From contig CAZUAH010000165.1 in NCBI GenBank assembly GCA_964617665.1, forward strand, positions 1 through 25,572: a stretch of 25,572 nt of DNA. The letters are read 5' to 3'. Below are positions 15,352 through 23,704 of the stretch, piece by piece. Origin of the DNA: JADHUC01 sp964617665. GTDB taxonomy: Bacteria; Planctomycetota; Planctomycetia; Pirellulales; Pirellulaceae. The translations under genes were made by a program, and so were the position numbers. Under the pieces are notes generated by a model. That model saw nothing but the letters and a program-made list of their open reading frames with translations, was not told where the DNA came from and did not search any database. Numbering within the stretch: position 1 is the stretch's first letter; each line of letters begins with the position of its first letter.

Positions 15352-15801
15352 ATGCAAATCTGGGTCGACGCGGACGCCTGTCCCGGCGAAATCAAGGAGT
15401 TGCTGTTTCGCGCCGCAGATCGGACGAAGACCAAGGTAACGCTGGTTGCCAATCAGCCCATGCGCACGCCTCGTTCCGAGTTCATCGACAGCGTGCTCGT
15501 CCCCGCGGGCATGAATGTCGCCGATCGCCGCATCGTTGAACTTGTGGAACCGGGCGATCTCGTAATCACGGCTGACATTCCACTGGCCGCTGAAGTCGTC
15601 GCCAACGGCGGGCAGGCACTGGACCCCCGCGGCGAGTTGTATACGGATGCGAACATTGGCGAGCGGCTTGCCGTTCGAAATCTACTTGATGAACTCCGCG
15701 GGGGAGGTCAGATCACTGGTGGTCCGGCGAACTTCAGCCCAAGAGACCGCCAGGCATTCGCCAATCAACTCGATCGCTGGCTGACAGCATCGAAGGGCTA
15801 G
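15352..15801 (+). CDS. YaiI/YqxD (UPF0178, DUF188) family protein
   Basis: This is a conserved bacterial family of unknown function, suggested to be a PIN-like nuclease domain. The 149-residue protein has the full family length. It begins MQIWVDADACPGEIK, the family signature, followed by ADRRIVELVEPGDLVITADI, GELYTDANIGERLAVR and GPANFSPRDRQAFANQLDRW, all family-typical. It is cytoplasmic, with no signal or membrane segment. GAGG at 15341-15344 is a weak Shine-Dalgarno site eight bases before ATG 15352. It stands alone between the sulfatase and a palindromic repeat. Confidence 0.92.
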   Translation: MQIWVDADACPGEIKELLFRAADRTKTKVTLVANQPMRTPRSEFIDSVLVPAGMNVADRRIVELVEPGDLVITADIPLAAEVVANGGQALDPRGELYTDANIGERLAVRNLLDELRGGGQITGGPANFSPRDRQAFANQLDRWLTASKG

Positions 15802-15845
15802 TTGAGGACGTCCATGGATTCGATACGCTGAAGCCCTTAGTTGTC

Positions 15846-15917
15846 GGGAGGGCGAGGCTCCTGCCGAGCCGCGTGTTGGTGCCAGAAATCAGGCTCAGCA
15901 GGAGCTTCGCCCAACCC
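15846..15917. repeat. Palindromic intergenic repeat, type A
   Basis: Arms of 21 bp, GGGCGAGGCTCCTGCCGAGCC (15850-15870) and its near reverse complement (15892-15912), differ at two positions and enclose a 21-base loop. It lies in the convergent gap between the YaiI-like gene and the nucleoside hydrolase. Similar GAGGCTCCTGCCGAGCC elements are, from memory, common between planctomycete genes. Confidence 0.75.
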
Positions 15918-15964
15918 AATACCCGCCACCCAAATCTGGTTTTGAAATGCGCTCCTAGAACAAG

Positions 15965-16969
15965 CTACTCCAAGTCCGATGGTGCCTCAAGCATCAGATC
16001 TTCGATCACCTTGGCGACTTTCGCTGGCTGCATCTTCTTGATCAGGTGGGAGTGGTTCTTGTCGGGCTGAAGTCTCCATTCGTTGCTGCCATCTTCCCGG
16101 ACGTGCATGTAGCCGTTCGATTCGAGATCCCAGAAGTCGGCCAAGCCGCCATTCAAGCCACGGACGGCATAAAGCACCGCCGTCTGATCGTAGCTCGCTT
16201 TGCTTTTCAGGCCGTTGTACAGCTCGAATGCCCTACGTGCCGGGCTTGACCGAGGCTTCTCTCGATAGCGGCCTCCGGTGAGGATAGGTTTGCCAATCTC
16301 GAATCCGCTGAAGATGATCGGAGTCGGCCATTCTTTGACGGCACATTCAGCGGCAGGGCCATCGTGGACAAAATTGGCCTCGCGGCCATCAGGGATCTTG
16401 CCGCCCATGCAGACCCACGATTTGACTTTTCGTTTGACGAGTTCAACTCCCGTCAGGTCGCTGTACGAATCCGGGCCGGTCTTCAATAGGTTTCTGAAAT
16501 TGGTCAGCTGCCCAACGCTCACCATGACGACACTGGCGTCCGCCTGTTTCGCCAAGACTTCTCGGTAGAGCATCGCAGCATCGGGAGCATCGTCGGCGGA
16601 TTTCAGGCGGTGGGGGAATTCTTCTGCCACCGCGCGAGCGTACTTTGATGGCTTGACAAACGCCGGCCCTTTCACGACACCGATGGGAACCTGCGGCCTG
16701 CCGTAGTACGTATTCAAGGCATCCAGACACAGCGGGCTCCACGGATTCTTGCACGACACGCCCATGGCCAAGATCGCGGCCTCTCCCCGATCGGCCAACG
16801 CATGCAACAGGGCAACGGCCCCTACATCATCGGCGTCGCCCTGAATGTCAGTGTCGAAAATGATGCGTACAGGCAGCCGCTCCTCGCCAGCCGCTGCTTG
16901 GTGTTCATCTACTCTGACCACCAAACCGGTGATGCAAACTGCAAGAACCACAGTGGGTGGCATTCTCAT
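15965..16969 (-). CDS. Exported inosine-uridine nucleoside hydrolase family protein
   Basis: The family cleaves N-glycosidic bonds of nucleosides using a Ca2+ bound by an Asp cluster. That cluster is visible as FDTDIQGDADDVGAVALLHA, with Asp39, Asp41, Asp47 and Asp48. I chose the ATG at 16967-16969 because AGGAGG (complement of 16975-16980) lies five bases upstream. It gives a 334-residue protein with a signal peptide ending near QAAAG (24-28). The longer frame to 17047 would bury that signal. Mid-protein MVSVGQLTNFRNLLKTGPDS and MGGKIPDGREANFVHDGPAA fit the NH fold in its planctomycete-type variant, and EVWP-like loops are replaced by WPTPIIFSGFEIG. The substrate is uncertain; exported members may scavenge nucleosides. 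It ends 163 bases from the YaiI-like gene, across a palindromic repeat. Confidence 0.85.
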   Translation of the reverse strand: MRMPPTVVLAVCITGLVVRVDEHQAAAGEERLPVRIIFDTDIQGDADDVGAVALLHALADRGEAAILAMGVSCKNPWSPLCLDALNTYYGRPQVPIGVVKGPAFVKPSKYARAVAEEFPHRLKSADDAPDAAMLYREVLAKQADASVVMVSVGQLTNFRNLLKTGPDSYSDLTGVELVKRKVKSWVCMGGKIPDGREANFVHDGPAAECAVKEWPTPIIFSGFEIGKPILTGGRYREKPRSSPARRAFELYNGLKSKASYDQTAVLYAVRGLNGGLADFWDLESNGYMHVREDGSNEWRLQPDKNHSHLIKKMQPAKVAKVIEDLMLEAPSDLE

Positions 16970-16974
16970 CAAGA

Positions 16975-16980
16975 CCTCCT
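16975..16980 (-). promoter_or_regulatory. Shine-Dalgarno site of the nucleoside hydrolase
   Basis: AGGAGG on the minus strand, five bases before the ATG at 16969. It overrides the longer frame beginning at 17047. Confidence 0.7.
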
Positions 16981-17510
16981 GCCATTTCTCTAAGTTCACG
17001 ACCGCCATCGTAATTGATGGGCCAGCATCCGGAAACCTGCATAGCATCGGAGCCCGAGATCGCTCTTGCAGGCAGTGGTATCGCGTTCACGCGGACCAGG
17101 GGAAGGACGAGGCCCCTCCTCCCCCTGGACCCCCTCCTACCCTCTTCTCTGTTCCGGTGTTACGTGGCCAACGACATTTCATCACGCGTTGTCGTCGTGA
17201 GCGCACAGGGCCAAATCGCTTGCTTGCTCAGCACGCGCCCTCCGGGTGCACTTCGTGGCGAATGCGCCGGCGAGCGAATGTCGTCACATGGCCGGCTCGC
17301 GCATTCTACGTGTCCCACGCCGAGTTTGCCGACGGTCACCCGCCAAGTGGAGAAATGTCCTCAAGAATTCCAACCATGGTGTGTGGAGAAGATGGCCATG
17401 GCCCCGTCCTCCACATCCCCAGCCTTGACGGCCCAACCTTCTCAGGCTACGTTCGCCCCTGTTAGAGCTATCCCGTTTTCTATCAGTCGCTGTGGTTTGG
17501 AGAGACTGGA
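16981..17510. other. Divergent intergenic region
   Basis: About 540 bases separate the nucleoside hydrolase from the HExxH-SUMF1 gene. Overlapping frames here (for example 16845-17465 and 17014-17514, plus) show no recognisable protein features. There is a pyrimidine-rich tract at about 17112-17156, and small inverted repeats around 17390-17420 with the palindrome GGCCATGGCC. GGAGAG at 17499-17504, six bases before ATG 17511, is a good Shine-Dalgarno site. Divergent promoters are expected, but I could not place them. Confidence 0.4.
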
Positions 17511-20483
17511 ATGAACTGTCCGTACATATGCGTTGCTCGAATCTGGTGGCAGCTGGTGGTTCTTGCCCTGGCTGTCACCGTTTCTTTGCGGGAAGTGCAC
17601 GGGCAGGAGAAATCGGTCCTGTCGAAGCACTATGTCTTGGGTAAGATCCGCGTGTTCTACACGACGGAGGGCAAGTCCGCGGTATCCGCAGTAGACGCAG
17701 ACGTCAGCGGTGTGCCCGATCAAGTGGAGGACGTGGCGCGGCAAACTTGGGCGGCGCATCGTCTGTTCTGCGAGATCCTGAAGTTTCCCGATCCGCTGAA
17801 GAGCGAGCGTAATCCTGGGGTCACGTGCATCGAGGTGTATATCCGCGACCGCAGCGAGCTTGGAGGTAACAATGGGCTCGCTTACGAAACACCGCAACGG
17901 GCCAAGCCCATCCCGGAGGGCGAGCCCGATGATCGCGCAATCCTCTTCGCGGTGGGGCGGCACGTGGTTGCCTCAAGGAACTTGTCGCCCGCCCACGAGA
18001 TGTTCCACCTGATTCAGTTTGGCTCGAGTTTCTTCAAGAGGTCCTGGTACCTGGAAGGCCAGGCACGCTGGTCAGAACATGCTCTGGGTAAAGATGGCCT
18101 GGGCGACGTCAAGTATCCGCCTAGCGGGCCGTGGCCACAACCGGAGATGTACCTGCCAACGCTGTTTTCGATGAAGTTCGACTCCGAGTTCGTACTGTGG
18201 AATCCCATTGCTTTTGTGAGCGATCCTAAGCGAATTATCCCGGTGACTCCCGAATTGCGCGAATTGGCAACCCTGCGTTACACCAACGGAGCGCGGGTCC
18301 TTGAGGATGCCTTCTTGACAGGTCCGGATGTTATGCGAGAGATCCTTATCGAACTCGGCAAAATGGACGACTTGGCCTTCGCTGAACTCGGCTACGAAGA
18401 GTGGAGCGAAGAGAACCAGAGGTCGCCGAAGACCGACGGCTACATCTACCAAGCCATCCTGGATGTATTGCGACGCCGCTCCCGAACCGTCGGAGCGTTT
18501 CAGGTCTCCGCCGCCCCGACATTTGGCCTGCAAGACGAAACGCCGGAGCCCGATCAGGTGGAGCCATCGTCAGCTGCTCCCAAAACGACTGCGGACAGCC
18601 GTGCTGCCGCCGTTGATCCCAAAGCTCAGGCGCTGACCGTAGGGCAACTGCCACCAAACGGTCTCCGACTGGCTGCCCAGGAGTTGGCCCTGGTTCCCTC
18701 CGATGCTGCCCAACAACAAGCGGTCAAGCTGATTGAAGAAGTCTACGGTGAGGAACACGCCCAGGCCAAGACTTCCGCGGCGAAAACGGCTCTTGCCAAC
18801 AAGCTGTTGAAGGAAGCCGCAGAGTCGACAGACCTGACGAACCGCTATGTCGTGCTCCGAGTGGCCCGTGATATCGCAACGCAAGCCGGGGACGCAGAGA
18901 CTGCCATGCGGGCGGTTGAAGAGATCGGCAAGAACTTCCAGGTCGATGTCTTCCAACTGAAAGGACGTGCTTTGTCTCAAGCCAAACAGTCGGCTTCTCT
19001 GACAAAGCAACGCAAGGCACTTGCCGAGCAGGCATTGGCGTTGATCGACGAAGCTGTGGCAAGGGACGATTTTGTGGCGGCCGAGTACCTCGGCCAGCTT
19101 GCCTTGGACTCGGCGCGGAGAGCCCGGGAAGGGGGGCTTACTAAGCGAATTGTCGCCAGGAATGAAGTCGTCACTGAAATAGCAGAGGCGTACTCAGAAG
19201 CCAAAGACGCCTTTCAAACGCTTGAGGAGAACCCCACTCACCCGGAAGCTAATTTGGCGGTTGGCACGTACCTTTGCTTCATGAAAGGCAACTGGAACAA
19301 GGGTATCCCCATGCTGGCTTTGGCCAAGGACGGGCAAACGACGAAGCTGGCCGTCAAGGAGCTAGAAGGGGTAACGGACGTGGCGGGGCAAGTGGCCCTG
19401 GGCGACGGTTGGTGGGCGCTCGCCGAGACGAAGGATGGCCTCGCCAAAGAGCGACTCCGTGAGCGGGCGGCCGTTTGGTATCGTCTCGCTGCCCCGAAAG
19501 TATCGGGCATAGTCAAGTCCAAGGTCGAGATGCGAATTAGTGAGATTCCCAAGGAACGCCTGGAACAGCTGCCTGCCCCGAGACTGTCACCGCCCCGATC
19601 GTCGCCACCCCCCATGGCCGCCGCTCCTTTTGACCCTCAGCAGGCGAACGGGCATCAGCGGGCGTGGGCCAAGCATCTGGGCATTCCGGTGGAGACTACA
19701 AACTCCATCGGCATGAAATTCGTCCTCATTCCACCAGGCGAGTTTGATATGGGCTCCACCCAGGAAGAAGTCGATCGGCTGCTCGGAGAGGCCAGACAGG
19801 ACAATCTGCCTGAACAGTACATTCAGCGGCTGGCCGGCGAGGCTCCGCGACACCGGGTGCGGATCACACGGGCGTTCTATTTGGGCGTTTGCGAGGTAAC
19901 CCAGGGCCAATGGGAGGCCGTCATGAGCGCGAATCCAAGCACGTTCAAAGGTGCCAGTAACCCAGTGGAGAAGGTGACTTGGGACGAGGCGACGGAGTTC
20001 TGCAAGAAGCTATCGGCCAAGGAAGGGAAGACGTATCGGCTGCCGACCGAAGCCGAGTGGGAATATGCCTGCCGTGCCGGGACGACGGCGGTTTACAGTT
20101 TTGGGGATGACGAGTCCCAGCTTGGAGAGTACGCGTGGTTCGATGGAAACTCAGGACGCACGACACATTCGGTCGGTCAAATGAAACCAAATCCCTTCGG
20201 CTTGTACGACATGTACGGCAATGTGTATGAGTGGTGCCAGGACTGGTACGGGGAGTATTCGAGCGATGCAGCGACTGATCCACAGGGTCCGACTGGGGGC
20301 TTGAGCCGGGTGTTCCGGGGCGGTAGCTGGTTCCGCGGCGCTGGGAATTGCCGCGCGGCGAGCCGCCGCAGGTTCGAGCCGCGGCTCCGGGGCAGCGACC
20401 GGGGTTTTCGCGTGGCCGTAGTTCCCCCCAGCCACTCAAGCCAAGAACAAGACCAACCGAAGCCCCGTCGCAGTGGAGGCTAA
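17511..20483 (+). CDS. HExxH metallopeptidase-like protein fused to a SUMF1-fold domain
   Basis: The 990-residue protein has a signal peptide (about 1-31, VHG before QEK). Residues about 35-310 resemble MXAN_6640-type putative metalloproteases: VDADVSGVPDQVEDVA (about 62-77), HEMFH (His162-His166) and WYLEGQARWSEHA with Glu182 as the possible third zinc ligand. A low-complexity linker (about 340-365) is followed by an Ala/Lys/Glu-rich helical stretch (about 380-700, TPR-like). The C-terminal domain (731-974) is SUMF1/FGE-type: NSIGMKFVLIPPGEFDMGS, LPTEAEWEYACRAGT, YDMYGNVYEWCQDWY and FRGGSWFRGAGNCRAASR. FGE needs two cysteines in that last motif; only Cys947 is present, so it probably does not make formylglycine. 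The domain may bind a ligand or partner outside the cell. Confidence 0.85.
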   Translation: MNCPYICVARIWWQLVVLALAVTVSLREVHGQEKSVLSKHYVLGKIRVFYTTEGKSAVSAVDADVSGVPDQVEDVARQTWAAHRLFCEILKFPDPLKSERNPGVTCIEVYIRDRSELGGNNGLAYETPQRAKPIPEGEPDDRAILFAVGRHVVASRNLSPAHEMFHLIQFGSSFFKRSWYLEGQARWSEHALGKDGLGDVKYPPSGPWPQPEMYLPTLFSMKFDSEFVLWNPIAFVSDPKRIIPVTPELRELATLRYTNGARVLEDAFLTGPDVMREILIELGKMDDLAFAELGYEEWSEENQRSPKTDGYIYQAILDVLRRRSRTVGAFQVSAAPTFGLQDETPEPDQVEPSSAAPKTTADSRAAAVDPKAQALTVGQLPPNGLRLAAQELALVPSDAAQQQAVKLIEEVYGEEHAQAKTSAAKTALANKLLKEAAESTDLTNRYVVLRVARDIATQAGDAETAMRAVEEIGKNFQVDVFQLKGRALSQAKQSASLTKQRKALAEQALALIDEAVARDDFVAAEYLGQLALDSARRAREGGLTKRIVARNEVVTEIAEAYSEAKDAFQTLEENPTHPEANLAVGTYLCFMKGNWNKGIPMLALAKDGQTTKLAVKELEGVTDVAGQVALGDGWWALAETKDGLAKERLRERAAVWYRLAAPKVSGIVKSKVEMRISEIPKERLEQLPAPRLSPPRSSPPPMAAAPFDPQQANGHQRAWAKHLGIPVETTNSIGMKFVLIPPGEFDMGSTQEEVDRLLGEARQDNLPEQYIQRLAGEAPRHRVRITRAFYLGVCEVTQGQWEAVMSANPSTFKGASNPVEKVTWDEATEFCKKLSAKEGKTYRLPTEAEWEYACRAGTTAVYSFGDDESQLGEYAWFDGNSGRTTHSVGQMKPNPFGLYDMYGNVYEWCQDWYGEYSSDAATDPQGPTGGLSRVFRGGSWFRGAGNCRAASRRRFEPRLRGSDRGFRVAVVPPSHSSQEQDQPKPRRSGG

Positions 20484-20720
20484 TCGTAAAGAGCCAATGG
20501 AACTCGCCGCTCACATCGCCAGGCCTGCTCGCACGACGTCACTTGGCCAATCAACCATCTTACTGCAAAAAGGTTCTGCCTGTGTCCAGTCGCCCCGATT
20601 TGGCCGAAGCCGAATCAAGGAAAGGGATCGAGACGAACTCTTCGTAGTCCCCTTCGACACGAAGACAGGCTGGACGGCCAATGAGGACAGAGAGCATCGT
20701 GGGCAGTCGTCGAATCAGCG
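20484..20720. other. Intergenic region between convergent genes
   Basis: This 237-base gap lies between the SUMF1-fusion gene and the alpha/beta hydrolase. No clear hairpin with a T-run and no convincing gene is seen. A plus-strand frame (20473-20823) runs antisense into the hydrolase and looks like chance. Confidence 0.35.
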
Positions 20721-21602
20721 CTACCGGCTCTTGACCAGCAGTCCCCGCTTCTTCAGCCACTTCTCACAATGGGCTGGCCAGCTAGAGCACGGCTCGTCTG
20801 TTGGCCGCAAACCGAACCCGTGACCGCCGCTGGTGAAGATGTGCAGTTCGGCCGGAACGCCGGCCTTTTTCAGTGCTAAGTACATCCTGGCGCTGTTTTC
20901 CGAGCTGATGCGGTCGTTGTCGGCGTGCACGAAGAATGTGGGAGGCGTTTCCTGTGTCACTCGGATCTCGGGAGCCAGATTGTCGCCTTCGGTCAGGTAC
21001 GCTGGATACACAAGAACTGTGAAATCGGGTCGACAGCAAATCCCATCGTCATCGTCGACGGGCTCATACTGACGTTTGTCGAAGTTTGTCGACGCTGCAG
21101 CCGACAGGTGACCGCCTGCGGAAAAGCCGAGTATTCCAATCCGCGCTGGATCGATGCCCCATTCTTTGGCGTTCTTCCTGACGAGGCTCACCGCCCGCTG
21201 GGCGTCTTGGAGTGGTGCGAGGTGTTTCGGGCGGTCCTTGCGTCGCGGAACACGGTACTTGAGAACAACGCCCGTCACGCCGATCGAGTTCAACCAGTCG
21301 GCAACCTCTGTCCCTTCCAGATCCATTGCCAGTATGTGGTAGCCTCCACCCGGGCAGATAAGAACCGCGGCTCCGGTATCCTTTTCCTTGTCCGGTTTGT
21401 ACACGGTGATCGTGGGCTTCGTCACGTTCGTCAGCCGGTCAATAGGCTTCTCGCCCTTGGGCGGCAACAACTTCTCGTCTTCGATATCTCCTTTCTCGCC
21501 CGGCACTTCGCCTGGCCACACATCAAGCACGATGGGCTCGTCACCGGCAGTGGTATATGAACAGAAGAACGCAGCCAAGAACGCAAGACAAACACTTCTC
21601 AT
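20721..21602 (-). CDS. Exported alpha/beta hydrolase (acetylxylan esterase/BD-FAE-like)
   Basis: It is probably a carbohydrate esterase removing acetyl or similar groups from polysaccharides. The 293-residue protein starts at the ATG at 21600-21602 and has a signal peptide (1-19, TTA before GDEP). VLDVWPGEVPGEKGD near the N-terminus and AVLICPGGGYHILAMDLEG (about 79-97, oxyanion-hole region) are typical of this planctomycete esterase family. The nucleophile elbow is GFSAGG with Ser161. The acid is probably Asp230 in HADNDR, and the base is His261 in SGGHGFG. The full triad is present and the length is normal, so it should be active. It stands alone, converging on the SUMF1-fusion gene. Confidence 0.9.
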   Translation of the reverse strand: MRSVCLAFLAAFFCSYTTAGDEPIVLDVWPGEVPGEKGDIEDEKLLPPKGEKPIDRLTNVTKPTITVYKPDKEKDTGAAVLICPGGGYHILAMDLEGTEVADWLNSIGVTGVVLKYRVPRRKDRPKHLAPLQDAQRAVSLVRKNAKEWGIDPARIGILGFSAGGHLSAAASTNFDKRQYEPVDDDDGICCRPDFTVLVYPAYLTEGDNLAPEIRVTQETPPTFFVHADNDRISSENSARMYLALKKAGVPAELHIFTSGGHGFGLRPTDEPCSSWPAHCEKWLKKRGLLVKSR

Positions 21603-21728
21603 GGTTTCACTGATCCTTGATCACGGTGGTTGTTGTTCCGATAGTCGCCTCCACGATTTGGCGACGAAGGTCGACGCGAATGCATGACTCGGCGGGTAGT
21701 GAATGCCGAGAGGCAGGGTCGTACAACT

Positions 21729-21790
21729 GAGCCGATGGCGCTAGCTACGGGCTATGCTCAAGAGGAGCCCGACGCTAGCGCGTTCGGCTC
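21729..21790. repeat. Palindromic intergenic repeat, type B
   Basis: Two 25-base arms (21729-21753 and 21766-21790) pair with four mismatches around a 12-base loop. The core of the right arm is CCCGACGCTAGCGCGTTCGG. It lies between the GNAT gene end and the start of the esterase gene. Confidence 0.75.
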
Positions 21791-21858
21791 ACCTTCAAAC
21801 CAACCTCACTTAACAATGCGTCTTTGGGGTCACAACCTAACGAAACGCAGAGACCGGA

Positions 21859-22386
21859 TCAAGCCACGAGGCCGTACAGTCTCGCATCAATATAGCGTCC
21901 GTCCTTTTCAAAGTGCTTTCTCAGTCGGCCTTCCAGTTCGAAGCCGCATTTCTCCAGGACGCGCGCGGAACGCACGTTGAAATCGAAGACGTGGGCGACG
22001 ATTTTCACGAGTCCGAATTCTGCAAATCCGTACTCGCAGACTCTTCGTACGGTGGCCGTCATGATACCACGACCCCAGTACGGTTTGGCGAGCCAATAGC
22101 CGATCTCGCCTCGATGCGTTTCGCCGATCCGCAACCCGTCAAAGCCGCATCCGCCGATCAAGTCGCCTTGGGTTTCTCGTATAGCCCACTGGATTGGCCG
22201 GCCTTCCCGCTTGGTGTTTTCCGCGACTATGCCTAACCACCTGTCAGCGACTTCCTCCGTGTACGGGCGCGGGATACGCAGAGTGCGATCGTAGATTTCC
22301 TGTTCGTTAAGGTACTCAACAAGGTTGGGCTTGTCTGCAGAGCAGAATTCGGACAGTGTGACGCGATCGTCGATTGTTAGACTCAT
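21859..22386 (-). CDS. GNAT family N-acetyltransferase (RimJ/RimL-like)
   Basis: It transfers acetyl from acetyl-CoA to an amine, possibly on a protein N-terminus or a small molecule. The ATG at 22384-22386 gives 175 residues, the normal length for this group. The open frame continues upstream to 22782, but that part crosses a perfect palindromic repeat and looks non-coding. The N-terminus MSLTIDDRVTLSEF is typical. The core has AIRETQGDLIGGCGFDGL, the acetyl-CoA motif GYWLAKPYWGRGIMTATVRR (about 96-115) and FDFNVRSARVLEKCGFELEG (about 134-153), all GNAT hallmarks. It is cytoplasmic. The substrate cannot be told from sequence. Confidence 0.88.
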   Translation of the reverse strand: MSLTIDDRVTLSEFCSADKPNLVEYLNEQEIYDRTLRIPRPYTEEVADRWLGIVAENTKREGRPIQWAIRETQGDLIGGCGFDGLRIGETHRGEIGYWLAKPYWGRGIMTATVRRVCEYGFAEFGLVKIVAHVFDFNVRSARVLEKCGFELEGRLRKHFEKDGRYIDARLYGLVA

Positions 22387-22625
22387 GTCTTCGGCGTCCT
22401 GGTCTGGCGTCAGGCGGAGAAACCTAGGGATTGATACAGCGTACCACCTAGGACACGTGAGCTGCGCCCCGGGTTCGTCTCGACTACTTCCCTGCGATCC
22501 GCCCACCCAGCAGCATACCGGTATGTTGGTGAGGCAGGAAGCTAGTTCTTGGCTTCTCGCGAGTAGACAACACGAGTTCTGTTGCACATGTATACTGTGA
22601 CCGGTGAGGATTGGCACGTTTCTTC

Positions 22626-22693
22626 GTTTAACCGCAAGCCGGAGGCGTGCGCGTGTTCTGGGGGGCGAGCACGCCTCCGGCTTGCGGTTAAAC
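22626..22693. repeat. Palindromic intergenic repeat, type C, perfect 25-bp arms
   Basis: The arms 22626-22650 and 22669-22693 are perfect reverse complements with an 18-base loop. The core reads AACCGCAAGCCGGAGGCGTG. The same motif is, from memory, frequent between planctomycete genes. Confidence 0.85.
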
Positions 22694-22868
22694 ATGTCAT
22701 CGTCGACCGGGAACGGTATAGCTCTAATGATTCTACAACGAGAGCGATTCCTTGGTCGCCACTCGGGAAATCTGGTGGCCACGTCGCCATTGTACGGTTA
22801 GACTGACACCAAGTTCTGTGTCTACCCTAGTGGTGCGGCTATCGATATTTGTCAGGTGAATTGAGGCC

Positions 22869-22947
22869 AGGGTGGCCGGGGTTGGAGGGTGCAAGCCCGA
22901 AACCCCGGGGCTTCCCTCGCTGACGCTCAGTCCAGCCCCGGCCACCC
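22869..22947 (+). repeat. Dispersed palindromic repeat, type D, copy 1
   Basis: The outer arms GGTGGCCGGGGTTGGA and TCCAGCCCCGGCCACC are nearly perfect complements. Inside lie ACCCCGGGG and GCTCAGTCC. A second copy in the same orientation is at 25382-25454. Confidence 0.85.
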
Positions 22948-23020
22948 AATCTGACATTGATCCATAGGCGATCCACTAGTCTCGATGCGTCTTTTTGCCT
23001 CACACATACCAGGATCCAGC

Positions 23021-23704
23021 ATGGCGATATCCTTCTCCTGTCCACAGTGTGCGGCTCGTCATCAAGTGCAGGATGATATGGCAGGCACGAAAGCTCGCTG
23101 CAAGTGCGGTGCCACGCTCGCGATTCCTTCCCGGCCGGCGCCGGCGGCAACTGCTCCCGCGCCGAGCGGCGGCTCGTCAACGATTCCCGTCCGTTGCCCG
23201 GGATGCGGAAACCAGCATCAGGCCAGTGCGGCTCTGGCAGGTAAAGCAGCCAAGTGTTCATGTGGTGCTGTGCTGCAGATACCGGCAGCCAACGCCGTCG
23301 CCGGGGGCGCCGGCTCCATTCTTGACGAATTGAGCGCCGAGGAACTGAACCCAACCCCGTTCGCCCAGCCCTCGACGGGAGGTCCCGCGGCATCCAACCC
23401 AGGTGACGGTGACGTGCTTAGGCAATACGCGGGCGCAGGGGGAAGCCGAGGATTTGGTGCAGGAGTAGCTTGTCCCGCATGTGGCAGCAGGGGTTCAAAT
23501 AAGGTCTCTTGGACGTGGTGGGGCGGAATACTTGGCCCACGCATGTGCAACCACGTCCGCTGCAATCAATGTGGCACGGCTTACAACGGGAAGACAGGCA
23601 ACTACAACACGACGGCCATTGCAGTGTACTTGGGTGTGTCTTTCGCCCTGGGGTTCGGGATACTCATCCTGATCGCACTGGCCGGTTTCTTCGGAGCGCG
23701 ATGA
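23021..23704 (+). CDS. Membrane protein with three zinc-ribbon modules
   Basis: I chose ATG 23021 (MAISFSCPQC) over the in-frame ATG 22985 because the zinc ribbon begins there and family members start this way. The product is 227 residues. Two related modules have a CxxC...CxC pattern: Cys7, 10, 27, 29 and Cys59, 62, 79, 81, each ending in GA-x-L-x-IP. They are separated by Pro/Ala-rich linkers. A third, different ribbon has Cys141, Cys144, Cys171 and Cys174, plus Cys166. A single membrane segment (about 189-224) ends the protein, so the ribbons are probably cytoplasmic. Such modules occur in many planctomycete and myxobacterial proteins of unknown role, often linked to envelope or regulatory functions. 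No function is assigned. Confidence 0.82.
   Translation: MAISFSCPQCAARHQVQDDMAGTKARCKCGATLAIPSRPAPAATAPAPSGGSSTIPVRCPGCGNQHQASAALAGKAAKCSCGAVLQIPAANAVAGGAGSILDELSAEELNPTPFAQPSTGGPAASNPGDGDVLRQYAGAGGSRGFGAGVACPACGSRGSNKVSWTWWGGILGPRMCNHVRCNQCGTAYNGKTGNYNTTAIAVYLGVSFALGFGILILIALAGFFGAR

Larger units (their letters stand above)
22387..23020. other. Divergent intergenic region with two palindromic repeats
   Basis: This 634-base region lies between the GNAT gene and the zinc-ribbon gene. It holds the 25-bp perfect inverted repeat at 22626-22693 and a type D repeat at 22869-22947. A 12-bp perfect palindrome, CATACCGGTATG (22514-22525), lies about 130 bases upstream of GNAT and could be an operator or chance. 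No gene is convincing here. Confidence 0.5.

Noticed and set aside
16970..17047. Longer N-terminus for the nucleoside hydrolase
   Set aside because: It would bury the signal peptide. A strong Shine-Dalgarno site sits directly before ATG 16969.
17112..17156. Pyrimidine-rich tract as a structural or regulatory element
   Set aside because: It has no pairing partner, repeat unit or known motif, so composition alone is not enough.
16845..17514. Overlapping plus-strand frames between the nucleoside hydrolase and the SUMF1 fusion
   Set aside because: Composition is Arg/Pro-rich without recognisable motifs; they overlap a supported start and its ribosome site, and each other in different frames.
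20925..21560. 211-codon plus-strand frame opposite the esterase
   Set aside because: It is antisense to a well-supported alpha/beta hydrolase with a full catalytic triad, and has no motifs of its own.
22514..22525. CATACCGGTATG as a regulator operator
   Set aside because: A 12-bp palindrome can occur by chance in 25 kb, and no matching regulator or second site is visible. It is noted only as part of the intergenic region.
22387..22782. N-terminal extension of the GNAT gene
   Set aside because: The open frame passes through a perfect palindromic repeat, and the translated part lacks any family similarity. The start at 22386 matches normal GNAT length.
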